A DNA stretch of 41,430 nt from Thermoplasmata archaeon (GCA_021821635.1 JAKACH010000008.1:1-41430); one strand, 5' to 3'; shown: positions 15,618 through 26,100, numbered from the stretch's first letter. The notes: generated by a model not told the origin, from the letters alone. A program made the numbers and translations.

Positions 15618-16358
15618 ATGACAACACTCGAAGTGAAGAATCTTGCAGCTTCAATAAACGGCAAACAGATACTGAAGGACGTTTCCTTCACAATGCATGG
15701 CGGGGAAATACATGCTCTTATGGGTCCTAATGGGGCCGGAAAGAGCACCCTGGGTTATGTCCTGATAGGCCACCCAGACTATGTCGTTACGCATGGATCT
15801 ATCAAGCTCGACGGCGTGGAACTTGTTGACAAGCTTCCGGAAGAGAGGGCAAAAGCCGGTCTTTTCCTTGCCTATCAGACACCTGTAGCGGTCCAGGGCG
15901 TCAAGCTTTCGACTTTCCTAAGAATGGCATATAACCAGTTGCATCCAGATTCAAAGATGAAGATACAGGACTTTTATGATGAACTGAAACGCAATCTCAA
16001 CAAGGTTGGCCTGGACGAGACATTCATGTCAAGATCAGTGAACGAGGGTTTTTCGGGTGGAGAGAGAAAACGTGTAGAAATATTACAGATGATGATGCTG
16101 AAGCCGAGGTTTGTTATCCTCGACGAGATAGACTCCGGCCTGGATGTTGATGCCTTGAAAATGGTGGCCGAGGAGATCAAGAAATACTTTTCAGATCAGG
16201 TGGGTTTCCTGATTATTACGCATTACCAGAGGATACTGAAGAACATTGAGCCGGGTTTTGTCCATATCCTGGTTGACGGAAAAGTGGTAATGGAAGGCGG
16301 AAACGACATATCGCTGCGCATAGAAGAAGATGGTTATGACTGGATAAGAGGTGCATGA
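15618..16358 (+). CDS. sufC: Fe-S cluster assembly ATPase SufC
   Basis: The 246-residue ABC-type ATPase of the SUF Fe-S assembly complex drives conformational change in the SufB-SufD scaffold. Walker A GPNGAGKST, signature FSGGERKRVEI, Walker B FVILDEIDSGLD and H-loop His (IITHYQRIL) are present; DEIDSGLDVDAL is typical of SufC and separates it from transporter ATPases. There are no membrane segments. The ATG lies about 26 nt after a TATA-like box, so the transcript is probably leaderless. It is the first gene of sufCBDSU. Confidence 0.97.
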   Translation: MTTLEVKNLAASINGKQILKDVSFTMHGGEIHALMGPNGAGKSTLGYVLIGHPDYVVTHGSIKLDGVELVDKLPEERAKAGLFLAYQTPVAVQGVKLSTFLRMAYNQLHPDSKMKIQDFYDELKRNLNKVGLDETFMSRSVNEGFSGGERKRVEILQMMMLKPRFVILDEIDSGLDVDALKMVAEEIKKYFSDQVGFLIITHYQRILKNIEPGFVHILVDGKVVMEGGNDISLRIEEDGYDWIRGA

Positions 16359-16359
16359 A

Positions 16360-17802
16360 ATGGTTGTAGAATATTCAAGAGAAGAGGAACTTGAGCGCTT
16401 GGTGCATGAACTGAAGACTGTAAAGACATCAGACTGGGAATTCCACGACAAGGATAACTCCGTCTATTCAACAGGGAAGGGTCTAAACAAGAAGGTTGTG
16501 GAGGAGATTTCTGAGATAAAGAAGGAGCCTGACTGGATGAGGCGTCTTCGCCTGAAGGCTCTCGAGATCTTTGAATCAAAGCCCGTGCCTACCTGGGGCC
16601 CCGATCTTTCCGGAATAGACTGGGAGAACACATCATATTACAACAGGCCGGATGAGCGGAAGACAAATAACTGGGATGAAGTCCCTGATCAGATAAAGGA
16701 TACCTTCACAAAGCTCGGCATTCCCGAGATGGAGCAGAAATACCTCGCCGGCTCCGTGGCCCAGTATGACAGCGAAGGCGTGTACCATAACCTCAAGAAA
16801 GTATGGGAAGACAAGGGCGTAGTATTCATGGATCTTGACTCCGCTGTCCAGAAGTATCCGGATCTTGTGAAGGATTATTACTGCAGGGCAGTTCCAGCCA
16901 GCGATAATAAATTTGCTGCACTGAACGGAGCTGTATGGAGCGGCGGGTCCTTCCTCTATGTCCCCAAAGGAGTCCAGATAGACATGCCTCTTCAGACATA
17001 CTTCAGGATGAACGGCGAATCAACAGGGCAGTTTGAGCACACCATAGTGGTGGCAGACGAGGGATCGAAGGTCCACTATATAGAAGGATGCACTGCGCCG
17101 AGATATGAGAAGAACTCGCTACACAGCGCAATAGTTGAAATTTATGTCAAGAAGAATGCAAAGGCAAGATACACAAGCGTCCAGAACTGGTCCAAGAGCG
17201 TATACAATATGCCTACAAAGAGATCATGGGTCGACGAAAACGCGAACATGGAATGGGTCGGCGGATCTCTTGGATCTAAGGTTACTATGCTCTATCCCTC
17301 ATCATATCTCAGGGGTCCGAGGGCAACAGCGTCTAACCTCAACATATCGCTCGCTGGGCCGGGTACGGTAAAAGATACAGGCGCAAAGGCAATTCATCTT
17401 GCCCCTTACACACAATCGAAGATCGTGGCAAAGAGTATAAGTATTGAAGATGGAAAGGCCATTTATCGGGGTCTCCTGAGGGTAAATAAAGGTGCCACCG
17501 ACGCAAAGAGCCGGGTGCAGTGCGACGCCCTCCTGATCAACGACGAGTCGGCTTCCCTGACATTTCCGCATGATGAGATATATGACCCCACAGCGACATT
17601 CTCGCATGAGGCTTCAGTGGGACGTATAGGTACAGAAGAACTCACCTATCTCAGATCTCGGGGCTTGACAGAGGATGAGGCATCTTCGATGATAGTCCTT
17701 GGTTTCCTCGATGATGTTATGCGCGAAATCCCAATGGAATTCGCGGTGGAAATGAACAGGCTCATAAAACTAGAAATGAACAAGTTAGGCGCCGTAGGAT
17801 GA
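16360..17802 (+). CDS. sufB: Fe-S cluster assembly scaffold SufB
   Basis: This protein of about 480 residues is the SufB scaffold subunit of the SufBC2D complex, where nascent Fe-S clusters form. Diagnostic stretches are VFMDLDSAVQKYPDLVKDYYCRAVPASDNKFAALNGAVWSGGSFLYVPKGV, VADEGSKVHYIEGCTAPRY and the C-terminal FSHEASVGRIGTEELTYLRSRGLTEDEA. The ORF track uses GTG 16351; ATG 16360 is better because a ggtg ribosome-binding site sits 6 nt upstream, at the end of sufC. It starts 1 nt after the sufC stop, consistent with translational coupling. Confidence 0.97.
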   Translation: MVVEYSREEELERLVHELKTVKTSDWEFHDKDNSVYSTGKGLNKKVVEEISEIKKEPDWMRRLRLKALEIFESKPVPTWGPDLSGIDWENTSYYNRPDERKTNNWDEVPDQIKDTFTKLGIPEMEQKYLAGSVAQYDSEGVYHNLKKVWEDKGVVFMDLDSAVQKYPDLVKDYYCRAVPASDNKFAALNGAVWSGGSFLYVPKGVQIDMPLQTYFRMNGESTGQFEHTIVVADEGSKVHYIEGCTAPRYEKNSLHSAIVEIYVKKNAKARYTSVQNWSKSVYNMPTKRSWVDENANMEWVGGSLGSKVTMLYPSSYLRGPRATASNLNISLAGPGTVKDTGAKAIHLAPYTQSKIVAKSISIEDGKAIYRGLLRVNKGATDAKSRVQCDALLINDESASLTFPHDEIYDPTATFSHEASVGRIGTEELTYLRSRGLTEDEASSMIVLGFLDDVMREIPMEFAVEMNRLIKLEMNKLGAVG

Positions 17803-17806
17803 TCCA

Positions 17807-19051
17807 ATGGAAGAGTACGAGGACTTAATAAAGAAAAGATTCAATGACGCTTCCTTCAATTACAGGGCCAAGGCATTCAGGGAATTCCTGAGGAGCCCGG
17901 TCCGTACGTTCAAGGAAAGTCCAACAGTGAAGGACTACGTTGAGATAGCTGACGGAGAACTCGAGAGCATGCTTATCGAGTCCGAATCTGGCGTCTCGGG
18001 GAATCCTGTCTTCTCAGATGATTCTCAGATACGGTTTGTCGATGACCGGCTCTTAGCGGTCTCAGATAAGCTGGAGCACAAGGGTGTGCTTGTCCTTGAC
18101 TACGTGAGCGCTGTATCCGGCGACAATTATGAGTTAAAGAAATTTTTAAACTCGTATATTGGTTCTGATAGGGAAGAATTCCTCATAAATGCCGCTTGGA
18201 AGAATGGTTTTGTCATTTATGTTCCAGCAGGTACAAGGGATTTGACAATAGACATAGAATCCTTCTCTGATGCCTCGCAACCAATTGCCGCAAAGAACAT
18301 AATTGTGTGCGGTGATGATTCTTCTGTGTCAATCAATGATGTATACAGGTCCTATGGGGTAGGAAACGGTGTTCATGGAAAGACTGTCTACATTTACCTG
18401 GGGAAGCGGTCCACTCTTAAGTACAACTACCTTCAGGAGAAGGAGAGGGGAATCCTGGACATAGCGTTTGTCAAGTCATTTCTTTCTGAATTTGCAGATT
18501 TTACCTTCTATCATGTGAACAGGGGTGCTTCTAGAACACTGTTTTCAAACACTTCCTATATGGAGGGAGAAGGCTCAAGCTTCAAGACATTCGGTGTGAG
18601 TTATAGCGATGGCGACCAGAAATTCGACATCAGGGACAGCAGTTTCCAGACCGGCATTGCCAGCTCTGCTGACATAAAGGTCAGGGGAGTCGTAAAGGGA
18701 AAGAGCCTCACCATCCACAGGGGAAATATAGACATAGAGGAAAAGAGCATAAAGTCGACCGGTTTTTACGATTCAAGGATCCTTCTGCTTTCCAAGGACG
18801 GATACGCCAACAGCAAGCCAGGGCTGATCATCAGAAACAACAACACGAAGTCAAAGCATGCATCGTCGATCAGCAGCCTCGACCGTGACCAGGTTTTCTA
18901 CCTGCGATCCAGGGGTATTCCCGAAGCGGTTGCACGAAGCATGCTTACTGAGGGTTTTCTCCTCGCGAACCTTGAAAACGCGTCAAGCGAAATACTTATT
19001 GATAAGGTTCATACTTACTCCGAGGAGATAATACGTGAGAGTGAACCCTGA
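17807..19051 (+). CDS. sufD: Fe-S cluster assembly protein SufD
   Basis: The 414-residue partner of SufB forms the beta-helix scaffold with it. The C-terminal core matches the SufB/SufD fold: FSDDSQIRFVDDRLL, NAAWKNGFVIYVPAGTRDLTIDIES, RGNIDIEEKSIKSTGFYDSRILLLSKDGYANSKPGLIIRNNNTKSKHASSISSLDRDQVFYLRSRGIPEAVARSML. This C-terminal tail corresponds to the conserved block in SufB where SufC docks. The gene begins 4 nt after sufB and overlaps sufS by 17 nt. It is less conserved than SufB, as is normal; paralogy to SufB is the only competing call, and position in the operon settles it. Confidence 0.93.
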   Translation: MEEYEDLIKKRFNDASFNYRAKAFREFLRSPVRTFKESPTVKDYVEIADGELESMLIESESGVSGNPVFSDDSQIRFVDDRLLAVSDKLEHKGVLVLDYVSAVSGDNYELKKFLNSYIGSDREEFLINAAWKNGFVIYVPAGTRDLTIDIESFSDASQPIAAKNIIVCGDDSSVSINDVYRSYGVGNGVHGKTVYIYLGKRSTLKYNYLQEKERGILDIAFVKSFLSEFADFTFYHVNRGASRTLFSNTSYMEGEGSSFKTFGVSYSDGDQKFDIRDSSFQTGIASSADIKVRGVVKGKSLTIHRGNIDIEEKSIKSTGFYDSRILLLSKDGYANSKPGLIIRNNNTKSKHASSISSLDRDQVFYLRSRGIPEAVARSMLTEGFLLANLENASSEILIDKVHTYSEEIIRESEP

Positions 19052-20306
19052 AAAACTGAAAAAAGATTTTCCAATTTTTTCCAACAATCCTGATCTTGTC
19101 TATCTCGACAACGCTGCAACAACGCAGAAACCATCATCTGTCATACAAGCCGTATCTGATTATTATTCCACCGTCAACAGCAATGTTCATCGTGGTGTGT
19201 ACAGAATTTCCGAAGAGGCAACAGAGATGTACGAAGGCTCCAGGAAAAAGGTATCAGAATTTATCGGTGCCAGGGAATCTTCAGAAATTGTATTTGTGAG
19301 AAATACAACCGAGGCAATAAACCTGCTTTCATACACCATAGGAAGGAAGCTGAAAAAGGGGGACGAAATTCTCCTCACTGAGATGGAACACCACTCCAAC
19401 CTGATACCATGGTATTTTCTGCGGGAGGCTGGAATAGTCATCAGGTTCGCCCGAACCAAGGACGACTTTACACTTGATTACGAGGACTTTCAGAACAAGC
19501 TGAATGCAAAAACCGCAATTGCCTCTTTCACTCAGGTTTCAAATGTCCTTGGCACTATCAACGATGTCAGGAATCTCAGCAGTATGTGCAGGGACAACGG
19601 AACAATATCAATAGTGGATGGCGCACAATCGGTTCCGCACCTTCCCGTCGATGTATCAAAGATAGGGTGTGATTACCTGGCATTCTCGGGCCACAAGATG
19701 CTTGCCCCCGCAGGTATTGGTGTCCTGTATGGCCGCAGAGAGTTGCTCGACGAAATGCATCCCTTCCTTGGCGGCGGCGAAATGATCGGCGAAGTCAGCT
19801 ACAACAGTGCAACATGGGCGGACGTTCCGTGGAAATTCGAGGCCGGAACACAGAACGTCGAAGGCGCAGTTGGACTTTCCGCTGCCATCGATTATCTGAA
19901 AGCATTAGGGATGGAGTCGATCCAGAAACACGAACGATCCGTGATGGATCATATCTTTAAGGTTATGAACTCTATTGAGGGCCTCAGGCAGTTTGGCCCT
20001 CTTGACTTAGGCAAAAGGGCAGGAGTGTTCAGCTTCAACATAGGCGATGTCAAGCCGTTCGATCTTCTCAATCAGGCATCGACAAAATTTGCGATTTCGC
20101 ACTCGATCCATCCGCATGATGTAGCTGCATTTCTGGACAGGAACAACATTGCGGTCAGGTCAGGGCATCACTGTGCAATGCCCTTAATGGGGAGAATCGG
20201 TGTTTCATCCACTGCGAGGATATCTCCTTACATATATAACGATGAAGCCGAATTGGATTTATTCTTTGAGGCGCTTTCAAGATGCAAGAAGGAGCTGGCA
20301 AGATGA
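19035..20306 (+). CDS. sufS: Cysteine desulfurase SufS
   Basis: This PLP enzyme of about 423 residues removes sulfur from cysteine as an enzyme-bound persulfide for Fe-S assembly. Class V aminotransferase features are clear: VYLDNAATTQKP, NVHRGVYRISEEAT, TEMEHHSNLIPW, VDGAQSVPHLPVD, the PLP Lys in AFSGHKMLAPAGIGVLYG and the catalytic Cys in RSGHHCAMPLM. The RSGHHCAMP sequence identifies the group II (SufS) form rather than IscS/NifS. It starts with GTG (19035, or 19041) inside the end of sufD. No sufE gene is present; the next gene, sufU, is the expected sulfur acceptor. Confidence 0.96.
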   Translation: MRVNPEKLKKDFPIFSNNPDLVYLDNAATTQKPSSVIQAVSDYYSTVNSNVHRGVYRISEEATEMYEGSRKKVSEFIGARESSEIVFVRNTTEAINLLSYTIGRKLKKGDEILLTEMEHHSNLIPWYFLREAGIVIRFARTKDDFTLDYEDFQNKLNAKTAIASFTQVSNVLGTINDVRNLSSMCRDNGTISIVDGAQSVPHLPVDVSKIGCDYLAFSGHKMLAPAGIGVLYGRRELLDEMHPFLGGGEMIGEVSYNSATWADVPWKFEAGTQNVEGAVGLSAAIDYLKALGMESIQKHERSVMDHIFKVMNSIEGLRQFGPLDLGKRAGVFSFNIGDVKPFDLLNQASTKFAISHSIHPHDVAAFLDRNNIAVRSGHHCAMPLMGRIGVSSTARISPYIYNDEAELDLFFEALSRCKKELAR

Positions 20307-20677
20307 ATGACGAAGTCAACATCGAGGTCCTGCTGGATCATTACAGATCGCCAAGAAACTATGGGAGTGTTGAGAACCCCTCTGCGCAGATCACTGAACA
20401 CAACCCGTTGTGCGGAGACACTGTCCACTTTTCGCTAAAGATCGAGAAGGGAAAGATCAATGACATCAAATTTGTAGGGCAGGGATGTTCAATAAGCCAG
20501 GGAGCGGCATCAATCCTGACTGAACTGGTTAAGGGTAAGACCGTCGCTGAAGCCAGAGCCATCAGCGAGGAAGATTTCCTTAAAATACTGGGAATACGTC
20601 TCGGGCCAAACAGGGAAAAGTGCGCTCTTCTCTCCCTGAACGCAATGAAGAAGTGCCTGGTTTCAAACAATGTCTGA
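20303..20677 (+). CDS. sufU: SufU/IscU-like sulfur acceptor or scaffold
   Basis: The protein (about 124 residues) is of the SufU/IscU fold. It has the three conserved Cys in NPLCGD, GQGCSISQGAAS and NREKCALL, plus the Asp after the first Cys, the four ligands that hold zinc in Bacillus SufU. The extra segment between the second and third Cys (about 60 residues with KILGIRLGPNREKC) is SufU-like. It likely accepts persulfide sulfur from SufS. I chose ATG 20303, which overlaps the sufS stop as ATGA and has ggag 8 nt upstream, rather than the ORF-track start at 20282. It is the last gene of the operon; 13 nt separate it from the convergent CBS gene. Confidence 0.93.
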   Translation: MNDEVNIEVLLDHYRSPRNYGSVENPSAQITEHNPLCGDTVHFSLKIEKGKINDIKFVGQGCSISQGAASILTELVKGKTVAEARAISEEDFLKILGIRLGPNREKCALLSLNAMKKCLVSNNV

Positions 20678-20690
20678 TTTAGCTTCAGAG

Positions 20691-21530
20691 CTATAGGAAT
20701 AGTTTCATTATATCAAGATCATAAAGCATTCCATTGGGTTTTCCGTTTGCGCTTAGAACAGGAATCTGGTTGAAGTTTCCATTCAGCAGGACCTGTATTG
20801 CATCCTTCAGCTTTGATGTCCTGTAAGTAACCTTTGGATCCTTTACCATTACCTCAGATAGTGGTGTTGACGGAATCTCCACCATGTTCTTCTGCACTGC
20901 ATACTGGACGAAGTTCCTCATTCCGGTCCAGCTCCAGGGATCCTCATCTTCGTCCATTCCCCGTTCCGATGACACAAGATCCCTTCTAACGTTTATCTTG
21001 TCAAAAATATCCCTGTCTGTAATCAGGCCGATCATCTTCCCATCCTCATCAATAACCACATAGACAAAGATCGATGATATGGTCATTACATTGAACATTA
21101 CTTTAAGTGGTGTTTTCTCCCATATTGGGATTACCCTGTCGTAAGGTACCTCGGATATTTTCTTCTCACCATATTTTTCCTGGGCGAGTTTTAGAAGATT
21201 CTGTGGAGTAAGAATTCCGACCACCTTGTTGTCGTCATTCACCACGGCAATGTGACGCTTACCCTGCTCAACCATCTGCTTTGCAGCAACTGAAACATCC
21301 TCATCTTCCTTGACCGGCACAGGCGACCTCATTACCATTGCGGTCTGGGTCTCCTCGTGGTTCCTGAAAATATCCCTCCTGCTTATGATACCGGCATACT
21401 TCCCATTTCCATTTACAACCGGCATTCCTGTCAACCCAATCTTTGTGAGGGTCTTTACAACTGATTCGACGTTCCCTGGTACCGTGCAAACCACCGGATT
21501 CTTTGTCATTACGCTAGATACAGTTGGCAT
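20691..21530 (-). CDS. Four-CBS-domain protein
   Basis: The protein (about 279 residues) is made of four CBS motifs, that is two Bateman modules, starting VMTKNPVVCTVPGN, MRSPVPVKEDEDV, ISEVPYDRVIPIWEKT and LSEVMVKDPKVTYRTSK. Each ends in the usual GIISRRDIF, GILTPQNLL, GLITDRDIF and GMLYDLDIM strand-helix. Such modules bind adenosine nucleotides or S-adenosyl compounds and act as energy or metabolite sensors. No catalytic domain is attached. The ORF track starts 30 codons earlier, but a TATA-like box (tttaatat on the minus strand) about 25 nt upstream of ATG 21530 supports the shorter, leaderless start MPTVSSVMTK. The target it regulates is unknown. Confidence 0.9.
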   Translation of the reverse strand: MPTVSSVMTKNPVVCTVPGNVESVVKTLTKIGLTGMPVVNGNGKYAGIISRRDIFRNHEETQTAMVMRSPVPVKEDEDVSVAAKQMVEQGKRHIAVVNDDNKVVGILTPQNLLKLAQEKYGEKKISEVPYDRVIPIWEKTPLKVMFNVMTISSIFVYVVIDEDGKMIGLITDRDIFDKINVRRDLVSSERGMDEDEDPWSWTGMRNFVQYAVQKNMVEIPSTPLSEVMVKDPKVTYRTSKLKDAIQVLLNGNFNQIPVLSANGKPNGMLYDLDIMKLFL

Positions 21531-21629
21531 CTGAACATCATAATTATCAGATATTAAAGCATTCGCGGTTAATAGTATGTCATTATCATCCTGACATTTA
21601 TTATTTGTACGTCTAATCATTAATTGATT

Positions 21630-21860
21630 GTGGAACAGTCATGCCTGCCGAGAATGCCGCCATCTTCCAGGACTGTGCTCGATGCGTTGTCCAGGGCCAA
21701 GATTTCAACATTGAATGCTATCATTAATGAGACGGGGTTGCCATCCAGGACTGTACAGCTTGCACTGAAGAATCTTATAGCGCTCAAACTGGTGAATGTC
21801 CGGATATGCCTGAATGATACAAGAAGGAAATTTTACTGCTATTCCAGATCATCTAAGTGA
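21630..21860 (+). CDS. Small winged-helix DNA-binding protein
   Basis: This protein of about 76 residues is essentially a single winged helix: PSSRTVLDALSRAKISTLNAIINETGLPSRTVQLALKNLIALKLVNVRICLNDTRRKFYCYS. It fits the small archaeal MarR/ArsR-type HTH proteins that begin with LPPSA-like sequences. The start is uncertain: TTG 21624, GTG 21630 and ATG 21654 are all in frame; a TATA-like ttattatt about 27 nt before 21630 favours that one. It is divergent from the CBS-domain gene, and its 3' end overlaps the convergent HTH-SBP regulator by 12 nt. Target unknown. Confidence 0.7.
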   Translation: MEQSCLPRMPPSSRTVLDALSRAKISTLNAIINETGLPSRTVQLALKNLIALKLVNVRICLNDTRRKFYCYSRSSK

Positions 21861-22874
21861 AAGCATTGAATTAATCGTGTCTTCAGACATTGATATTCCG
21901 ATCATTTCCAGCAATTCGGTTATGGATTCTGCACTGGAACCAGATAGAAATGAATATTGAGTCAATGATTTCATGATTACGGATTCATCAACCGCTAGCA
22001 GGCTGGAAAAATACTTCACATGCTCACTTATGGCATCGTTGATTTTTGGATTTGAAACCATTCTTTCCAGAATTGAAAGAATTTCCTGAACATCTAATGA
22101 CATTTTTTCGAGACTGGTTGATGTTGTGCCCATGCAGCAACAAGGCATGTTATCCATTGCATCTGTGAACCTGAATACTTCATGGTTGTCTGCATGGTCC
22201 CTAAGCAAGGTGGCAAAGGGTTCCCAGATTGCGATATACCTGGTCTCGCCCCGCAGAAATGCAGATAGCGCAGAAGCAGGTGATCCTGAACCTGTAACTT
22301 CGAGTTCTCCAGACATTCTCTCAAACGCTTTCGTCAGCATTGCCATAGATGAAAATTCGCTGGAAATTATTCTTCTGTTCTGGCAAGAGCGGTTTTCAAA
22401 TATGGAGGAACCACCTGTCGCTACATTGCTGATAATCCTCAGGCTTTTGTTTTCTGGATGTATTATGAATGATACAAGGGGCGAAAACCCAAAATCAAGA
22501 GTTCCTGCAAGAAGGTTCTCGAGTATATCTGCCGATCTCTGATACAATGTAACATGAAGCTTATCACCATGTTTTGTGCAGTACTCCTTGATTGCAGCCA
22601 GATGGTACAAATATTCAGCCGAAGGCAGAATCCCCACTCTGATTATCCCAGCAACACTGCCAGGATAATACTGCGGAAGCCAGACTCTGTTGCTCCTGCC
22701 TGCTTCCTTTCTAATCACGATCTCTCCATTCTCAAGCATTTCTGCCAGGATCTCAGATACCCTCGATTTTGAGAAGCCCTTCCTGGAATGGAAATCCGCC
22801 TGAAGATACCCCTCCCGTCCTCTGTTGAGGAGAATTGCTCTTACTTCGTCTTTCAAGGGCAAGGAAGGTCTCAT
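21849..22874 (-). CDS. HTH regulator fused to solute-binding-protein-like sensor
   Basis: The 341-residue protein combines an N-terminal winged helix (EVRAILLNRGREGYLQADFHSRKGFSKSRVSEILAEMLENGEIVIRKEAGRSNRVWLP, about 10-68) with a domain resembling NMT1/THI5 or sulfonate-type periplasmic binding proteins (GIIRVGILPSAEYLYHLAAIKEY, LAGTLDFGFSPLVSFIIHP, SALSAFLRGETRYIAIWEPFATLLRD). There is no signal peptide, so the binding domain is cytoplasmic and likely senses a small ligand. An unusual Cys triplet (MPCCCMGTT) sits in the sensor domain. The ATG follows a TATA-like box at leaderless spacing. The ligand cannot be told from sequence; the IWEPF stretch is typical of this binding-protein group. 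Confidence 0.75.
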   Translation of the reverse strand: MRPSLPLKDEVRAILLNRGREGYLQADFHSRKGFSKSRVSEILAEMLENGEIVIRKEAGRSNRVWLPQYYPGSVAGIIRVGILPSAEYLYHLAAIKEYCTKHGDKLHVTLYQRSADILENLLAGTLDFGFSPLVSFIIHPENKSLRIISNVATGGSSIFENRSCQNRRIISSEFSSMAMLTKAFERMSGELEVTGSGSPASALSAFLRGETRYIAIWEPFATLLRDHADNHEVFRFTDAMDNMPCCCMGTTSTSLEKMSLDVQEILSILERMVSNPKINDAISEHVKYFSSLLAVDESVIMKSLTQYSFLSGSSAESITELLEMIGISMSEDTINSMLSLR

Positions 22875-23065
22875 GCTCTACTATAAACGGGAACAGGTAT
22901 AATTAGTGAACTGCTTCATTAAAAAACTACTGTACAACATATAGGGATTGTATTCGCTTTTATCCCCTTACCAGGTCAGGGGTATTCCAGCTCATATAAG
23001 TCATCATGGATTTCATAATTAAAAATCATTGTCTGATTAAAGCAGGTCGGGTGATAAGTGTATCA

Positions 23066-23077
23066 GTTATTTATACC
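23066..23077 (+). promoter_or_regulatory. TATA-like promoter of aglB
   Basis: gttatttatacc is centred about 29 nt before ATG 23102. This spacing fits a leaderless archaeal transcript and argues that the gene begins at MSTSTDLPE rather than at the ORF-track start 32 codons upstream, which precedes this box. Confidence 0.6.
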
Positions 23078-23101
23078 GAGATTCCATTACGTTTTCTTGG
23101 C

Positions 23102-26100
23102 ATGAGTACATCCACTGACTTACCTGAAACAATCACACAGCGCTTTAAGACATTCCTAAGGGAAACACCCGAGTTTTCCCTCCTGGTAATTCTTGTTCTG
23201 TCTTACCTGTTCATCGCAAATTACTTTGCATGGTCCGCAACTTTCGTCGGTGGGATGCAGAACTTTTCAGGAGGAAGTGACCCGTATTACAACTTCAAGT
23301 CCATTACATATTTCATTACAACCAAACACTGGATGGTTTACGATACATCGATTAACTATCCTGTCGGAACATTCAATCCAAGAAATCCGTTCTTCCATAT
23401 TCTGCTCGTTTACGTAGGCGTCCTTGGAAGTCCATTTTATAATATGACAACCATCACAGAGTTCTCGTTTCTAGAGTTTGATGCCGTATTTGGTGCTCTG
23501 CTGATAATTCCTGTTTATCTCATGACAAAAGAGGTATTTGGCAGGAAAGCAGGTATGCTTGGCGCTGTCCTATATACGCTTATGCCCAGCAACTTCTCTT
23601 CAGGAATCCTATCTGACGGGAGGATGCATACCCCTGAGCTTTTCTTTGCATTTTTCGTTATATATTTCTTCATCAAGGCAACAAAGTCATACAAAAAAGG
23701 CCAAATTTTTTCCTCACTGTCAATATTTCACATAAAGGCAAGGGCATCTGAAGTCAGAACATACATGCAGCGCAACAGAGTCGGGAATATCTATACCATG
23801 CTGTCCGCAGCTTCCCTGGGCGCTCTTATGCTATCCTGGCAGGGATACGCATATATTGAGGCTATCATAGCCATATATATTATTGTTCAACTTGTCTTCA
23901 ATCTTCTCATGAAGAAACCCACCGGCTATATCACCGTTCTTTCGCTACTGTTCTTCATATTGCCATTTGCCATGAGTTATTATTACTACCTTGGGGTTCA
24001 TGAAGTCTCACCGTGGTTTGTTGACGGTTTTTACATAGCTGTCCTGGCGGTAGGTTTTTCAATCATCGTCAATTTGATCGGAAGAAGACCGTGGATCATT
24101 ACAGTCCCATCGATCCTGATACTTGCGGCTGCAGGTATCTTTGCCTTTTACCTGGTTGCTCCGGCAACTCTATCAAGCATACTTGCCGGCGAGGGATACT
24201 TTATTAAAACCAGGGTATACCAGACAATAGCGGAGGCCGCAGCACCACAGCTTGGACAGTACATCTCCGGCTTTGGGATCGGACAATTCCTGCTTGGAGT
24301 TTCCGGAGTTATTCTTACTGTATATCTCTACTTCAAGAGCAAGAAGGAATACCTTCTGCTCTTCATGGTCTTTGCCATAGTGTCAATTTACATGAGTTTC
24401 GTAGCTGCGAGGTTTAACATTACTGCAGCTCCGGCATATGCCGCGATGGGAGGAGCTGTTCTCGCTCGTTTTGCAGATATGGCAGGAACGAGCAAGATCA
24501 GGCACAGGACTCCTATGGAGTCGCTGAATGTCAGGAAGTCCCTGAAGGGAAACATTTCGTTCTCCTCATTCACCGTTGTACTTGCTGTGGTCATACTTCT
24601 GATCATCCCATCAGGATTTGGCGTACTGAATGCTGCAGTTCCAGCAAACAGCGCCGGCCCTGTCAATCAGGAAATATACAATTCCATGCCGTCATTCCTG
24701 AAACCGTTGGTCAACTATTCCTCAGCGAATGATCAATTCGTGGGTACATATGGCTTTGGAATTACAAACCAGTCAACCCCGCTTAATCAGGCTTTCAAGT
24801 GGCTTTCTACACAGGATATAAATGTACCATTGATCGATCGTCCAGCATTTGTATCATGGTGGGACTACGGTTTCCAGGAAGTGGTGGAGGGGCAGCATCC
24901 AACTGTAGCCGATGACTTCCAGCAAGGTTATCAGGTAGCAGGCCAGGTTCTTCTTGCACAGAATCAAAGCCAGGTTGTCTCTCTCTTTATAGCAAGGGTT
25001 TTAGAAGGGGCCTACCTGAATAACAGTAACAACATACCATCAAACGTTTATCAGACACTCGTGAACTGCCTCGGACCTACAGGCGCTTCATTCTTGGCCG
25101 GAGACATCAAGAATCCAGGTAATTACGTTTCAATTGTTCTTAACAACCCATCCATCTATGGTAAATATATTAGCCAGCTGACTTCTGCTAATGCCCAATT
25201 TGCAGTATTCAGTGGATACTTGCCGGCTCACTATTCCATATCAGTTATTAACAATCTTTATACGCTTCTAATAGCAGAGACTGGCTATAATATAAAGTAT
25301 GTTGGCGTTGATCACAGCCTCTTTCCTGTCTCAGGATTGAACCCTGGTATATTTTATGCTCCCGAATACCTGACAGATGGTCTTTCCTACGCCTATCAGG
25401 GAGAGATAGTTCCGTACCCGTATTACCAGATATATGCAGTTACTGCAAACAAGACCTATCAGCTTAACCAGACACCTACGACGGCAATAGTTACAAACTA
25501 TCAGATAATATATAACCCGGCTTTCTACAATACATCAATTTACAGATTCACAGTTGGATATCCGCCTTCTGCAGTTGGTTCCATCGGCGGAATACCGGGT
25601 CTTACAGTCAACCAAACCACTGCGCCTGTTATGCCGGCCTGGAACATGAGTAATTTTGAACTGGTTTACGCAGGAGTTCCATGGAATCCATACAAGGATT
25701 ATCAGAATCACAGTGCAGCATGGACTGTTGTGCCCATTCAGACCGCATACAAGTATCAGAAAGAAGGTTATGGCACCACAATACTGCTGCCCACTCTGTC
25801 AAGCATCCAGGCGGAGTTTGATCCGATAGTTGCGTACTACCCCGGTGCGATAATACAGGGCAGAGTGACTACCTCCTCCGGCGCTCCTGTAGCAGGTGCC
25901 CATGTTACTCTTTTTGATCAATACGGTATACCGCATGATCTGGTCAAGACAAATTCCCAAGGTTACTACAATCTCACAGCTATCCCCGGTAACGATTCCA
26001 TTTACGTTACCACCGGTGCACTGAACCAGCAGTATCTTATAGGTTCTACGCTGCTCAACAACACCACCATAACTATTACAAATGCGCAAGCAAACAGGAA

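Noticed and set aside
22961-22990. CCCCT...AGGGG pairing upstream of aglB as a riboswitch or operator
   Set aside because: It is only a 5-bp match and lies upstream of the likely transcription start, so it is too weak to call.
23006-23101. 32-codon N-terminal extension of AglB in the ORF track
   Set aside because: The TATA-like box lies inside it and the segment does not resemble an AglB N-terminus; ATG 23102 fits better.
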